From: Anthopleura xanthogrammica
Lineage: Eukaryota; Cnidaria; Anthozoa; Actiniaria; Actiniidae
Assembly: GCA_964019055.1 (NCBI GenBank)
Contig: OZ025223.1
Location: 1 to 64,000, forward strand
Length of the DNA stretch: 64,000 nucleotides
Direction of reading: 5' to 3'
The notes beneath the pieces are model-generated. The model searched no databases. It saw only the letters and a program-made list of their open reading frames with translations, and was not told the origin of the DNA. The position numbers and the translations under genes are program-made. Below, piece by piece: positions 63,455-64,000 of the stretch (position 1 is its first letter; each line of letters opens with the position of its first letter).

Positions 63455-64000
63455 ATGGTCAAAAATGTCAATATTCTGTTAGTCATCCTACTTGTGTGTT
63501 ACGAACCGTTGGTTGTCAGCAAAAAACTACGCAATAAAACTGAAATATCGTCAAGATTTAGAAACAAAACCAAAAGCCAAGCAACGAAAGTATTCTATCA
63601 TAGAAATACGAAATGGCCATCTCCAAGGATTAATGTTAACTGGATGAGTATTTACGTCATCACCAAGAAACCAACCAATCGCGTGCATTGTAAGATCTTT
63701 TGTCGAAGCGGCTATCATCTACAGATTTTACCAAGTGGTCTGGTGAGAGGTACAATCGTGCAAACCAGCAAACATGGTGAGTAACAGAAACAATAACCTT
63801 AACGTAACCTATGGCAACAATACTTGTGACCTAAAAGTAGCTATGGTAACTATGACCTCAGCTGAGATCCAGACAAATCAATAATTCATTTATTTTTATA
63901 GTTTTGTTCGAGATGCAGTCATTTGGACCAAGTCTTGTCAAGATAAAAAGTGTGGCAACAGGTCGTTATCTATCCATGAGAAGAGACGGCACCTTGAGGG
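63455..64000 (+). CDS. FGF-C, fibroblast growth factor-like, partial (runs off the window)
   Basis: Exon 63455-63776 starts at ATG and encodes a signal peptide (MVKNVNILLVILLVCYEPLV), a lysine/arginine- and asparagine-rich spacer with potential N-glycosylation sites (RNKT twice), then the first core strands (VHCKIFCRSGYHLQILPSGL, then VRGTIVQ). It ends in phase 1 (CAT G|GTGAGT). The next exon begins at 63902 and reads LFEMQSFGPSLVKIKSVATG and RYLSMRRDGTLR up to the window edge; a 104-bp length would take it to 64005. It is most like FGF-A and FGF-B among genes here. The C-terminal exon is outside the window. It is divergent from FGF-B. Confidence 0.9.

Overview
This is the left end of an animal chromosome. 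It opens with about 4.9 kb of uninterrupted CCCTAA telomere repeat, passes through about 28 kb of subtelomeric satellites, minisatellites and decayed transposons, and reaches ordinary intron-bearing genes from about 29 kb on. Short introns, the metazoan TTAGGG telomere type, CR1/L2-like LINE remnants, many fold-back MITEs, a full BRWD/PHIP orthologue and a cluster of three FGF genes all point to a non-bilaterian or invertebrate metazoan. An anthozoan cnidarian such as a sea anemone is my best guess; that is inference, not proof.

Layout. 1-4884 telomere. 4885-5105 hairpin-rich boundary. 5340-6830 a 178-bp satellite whose units often carry a telomere-like motif. 6830-7970 blocks with interstitial telomere-like motifs. 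7990-9216 phase-locked 10-bp, 5-bp and 20-bp satellites. 10145-11200 a 369-bp tandem repeat. 12277-12897 one unexplained 206-codon reading frame. 14680-15375 a 46-bp minisatellite. 17102-20958 two exons of a HEATR1/UTP10-like gene, separated by a SINE, a microsatellite and a broken non-LTR retrotransposon, with the exon that should lie between them missing. 23484-27565 a 40-bp satellite of 102 copies with no length change.

Genes. (1) 29384-32523 (+): a 540-residue, 8-exon receptor channel with the layout of an ionotropic glutamate receptor and a potassium-channel selectivity filter (TVGYGD), i.e. a GluR0/AvGluR1-like K+ receptor. (2) 34777-38204 (-): DHDDS, the catalytic subunit of cis-prenyltransferase, 7 coding exons, 351 residues. 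(3) 38753-54303 (+): a BRWD3/PHIP orthologue, 43 coding exons, 1759 residues, divergent from DHDDS across about 0.55 kb. (4) Three FGF genes: FGF-A (55054-58338, +), FGF-B (60449-61326, -) and FGF-C (63455 to beyond the window, +). A and B converge on a 31-bp minisatellite; B and C diverge from a shared 2.1-kb upstream region. A and B have the classical 104-bp middle FGF exon with phase 1 and phase 0 introns, and C fits the same pattern as far as the window goes.

How I worked. All exon models were joined by hand from GT/AG sites, reading phase and remembered family conservation. For the four complete models (receptor, DHDDS, BRWD, FGF-B) and for FGF-A the exon lengths sum to a whole number of codons ending in a stop, which is strong internal support. 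No search was run. The strongest candidate for an unusual biological system is the K+-filter glutamate receptor; the next are the FGF cluster and the layered, telomere-motif-bearing subtelomere.
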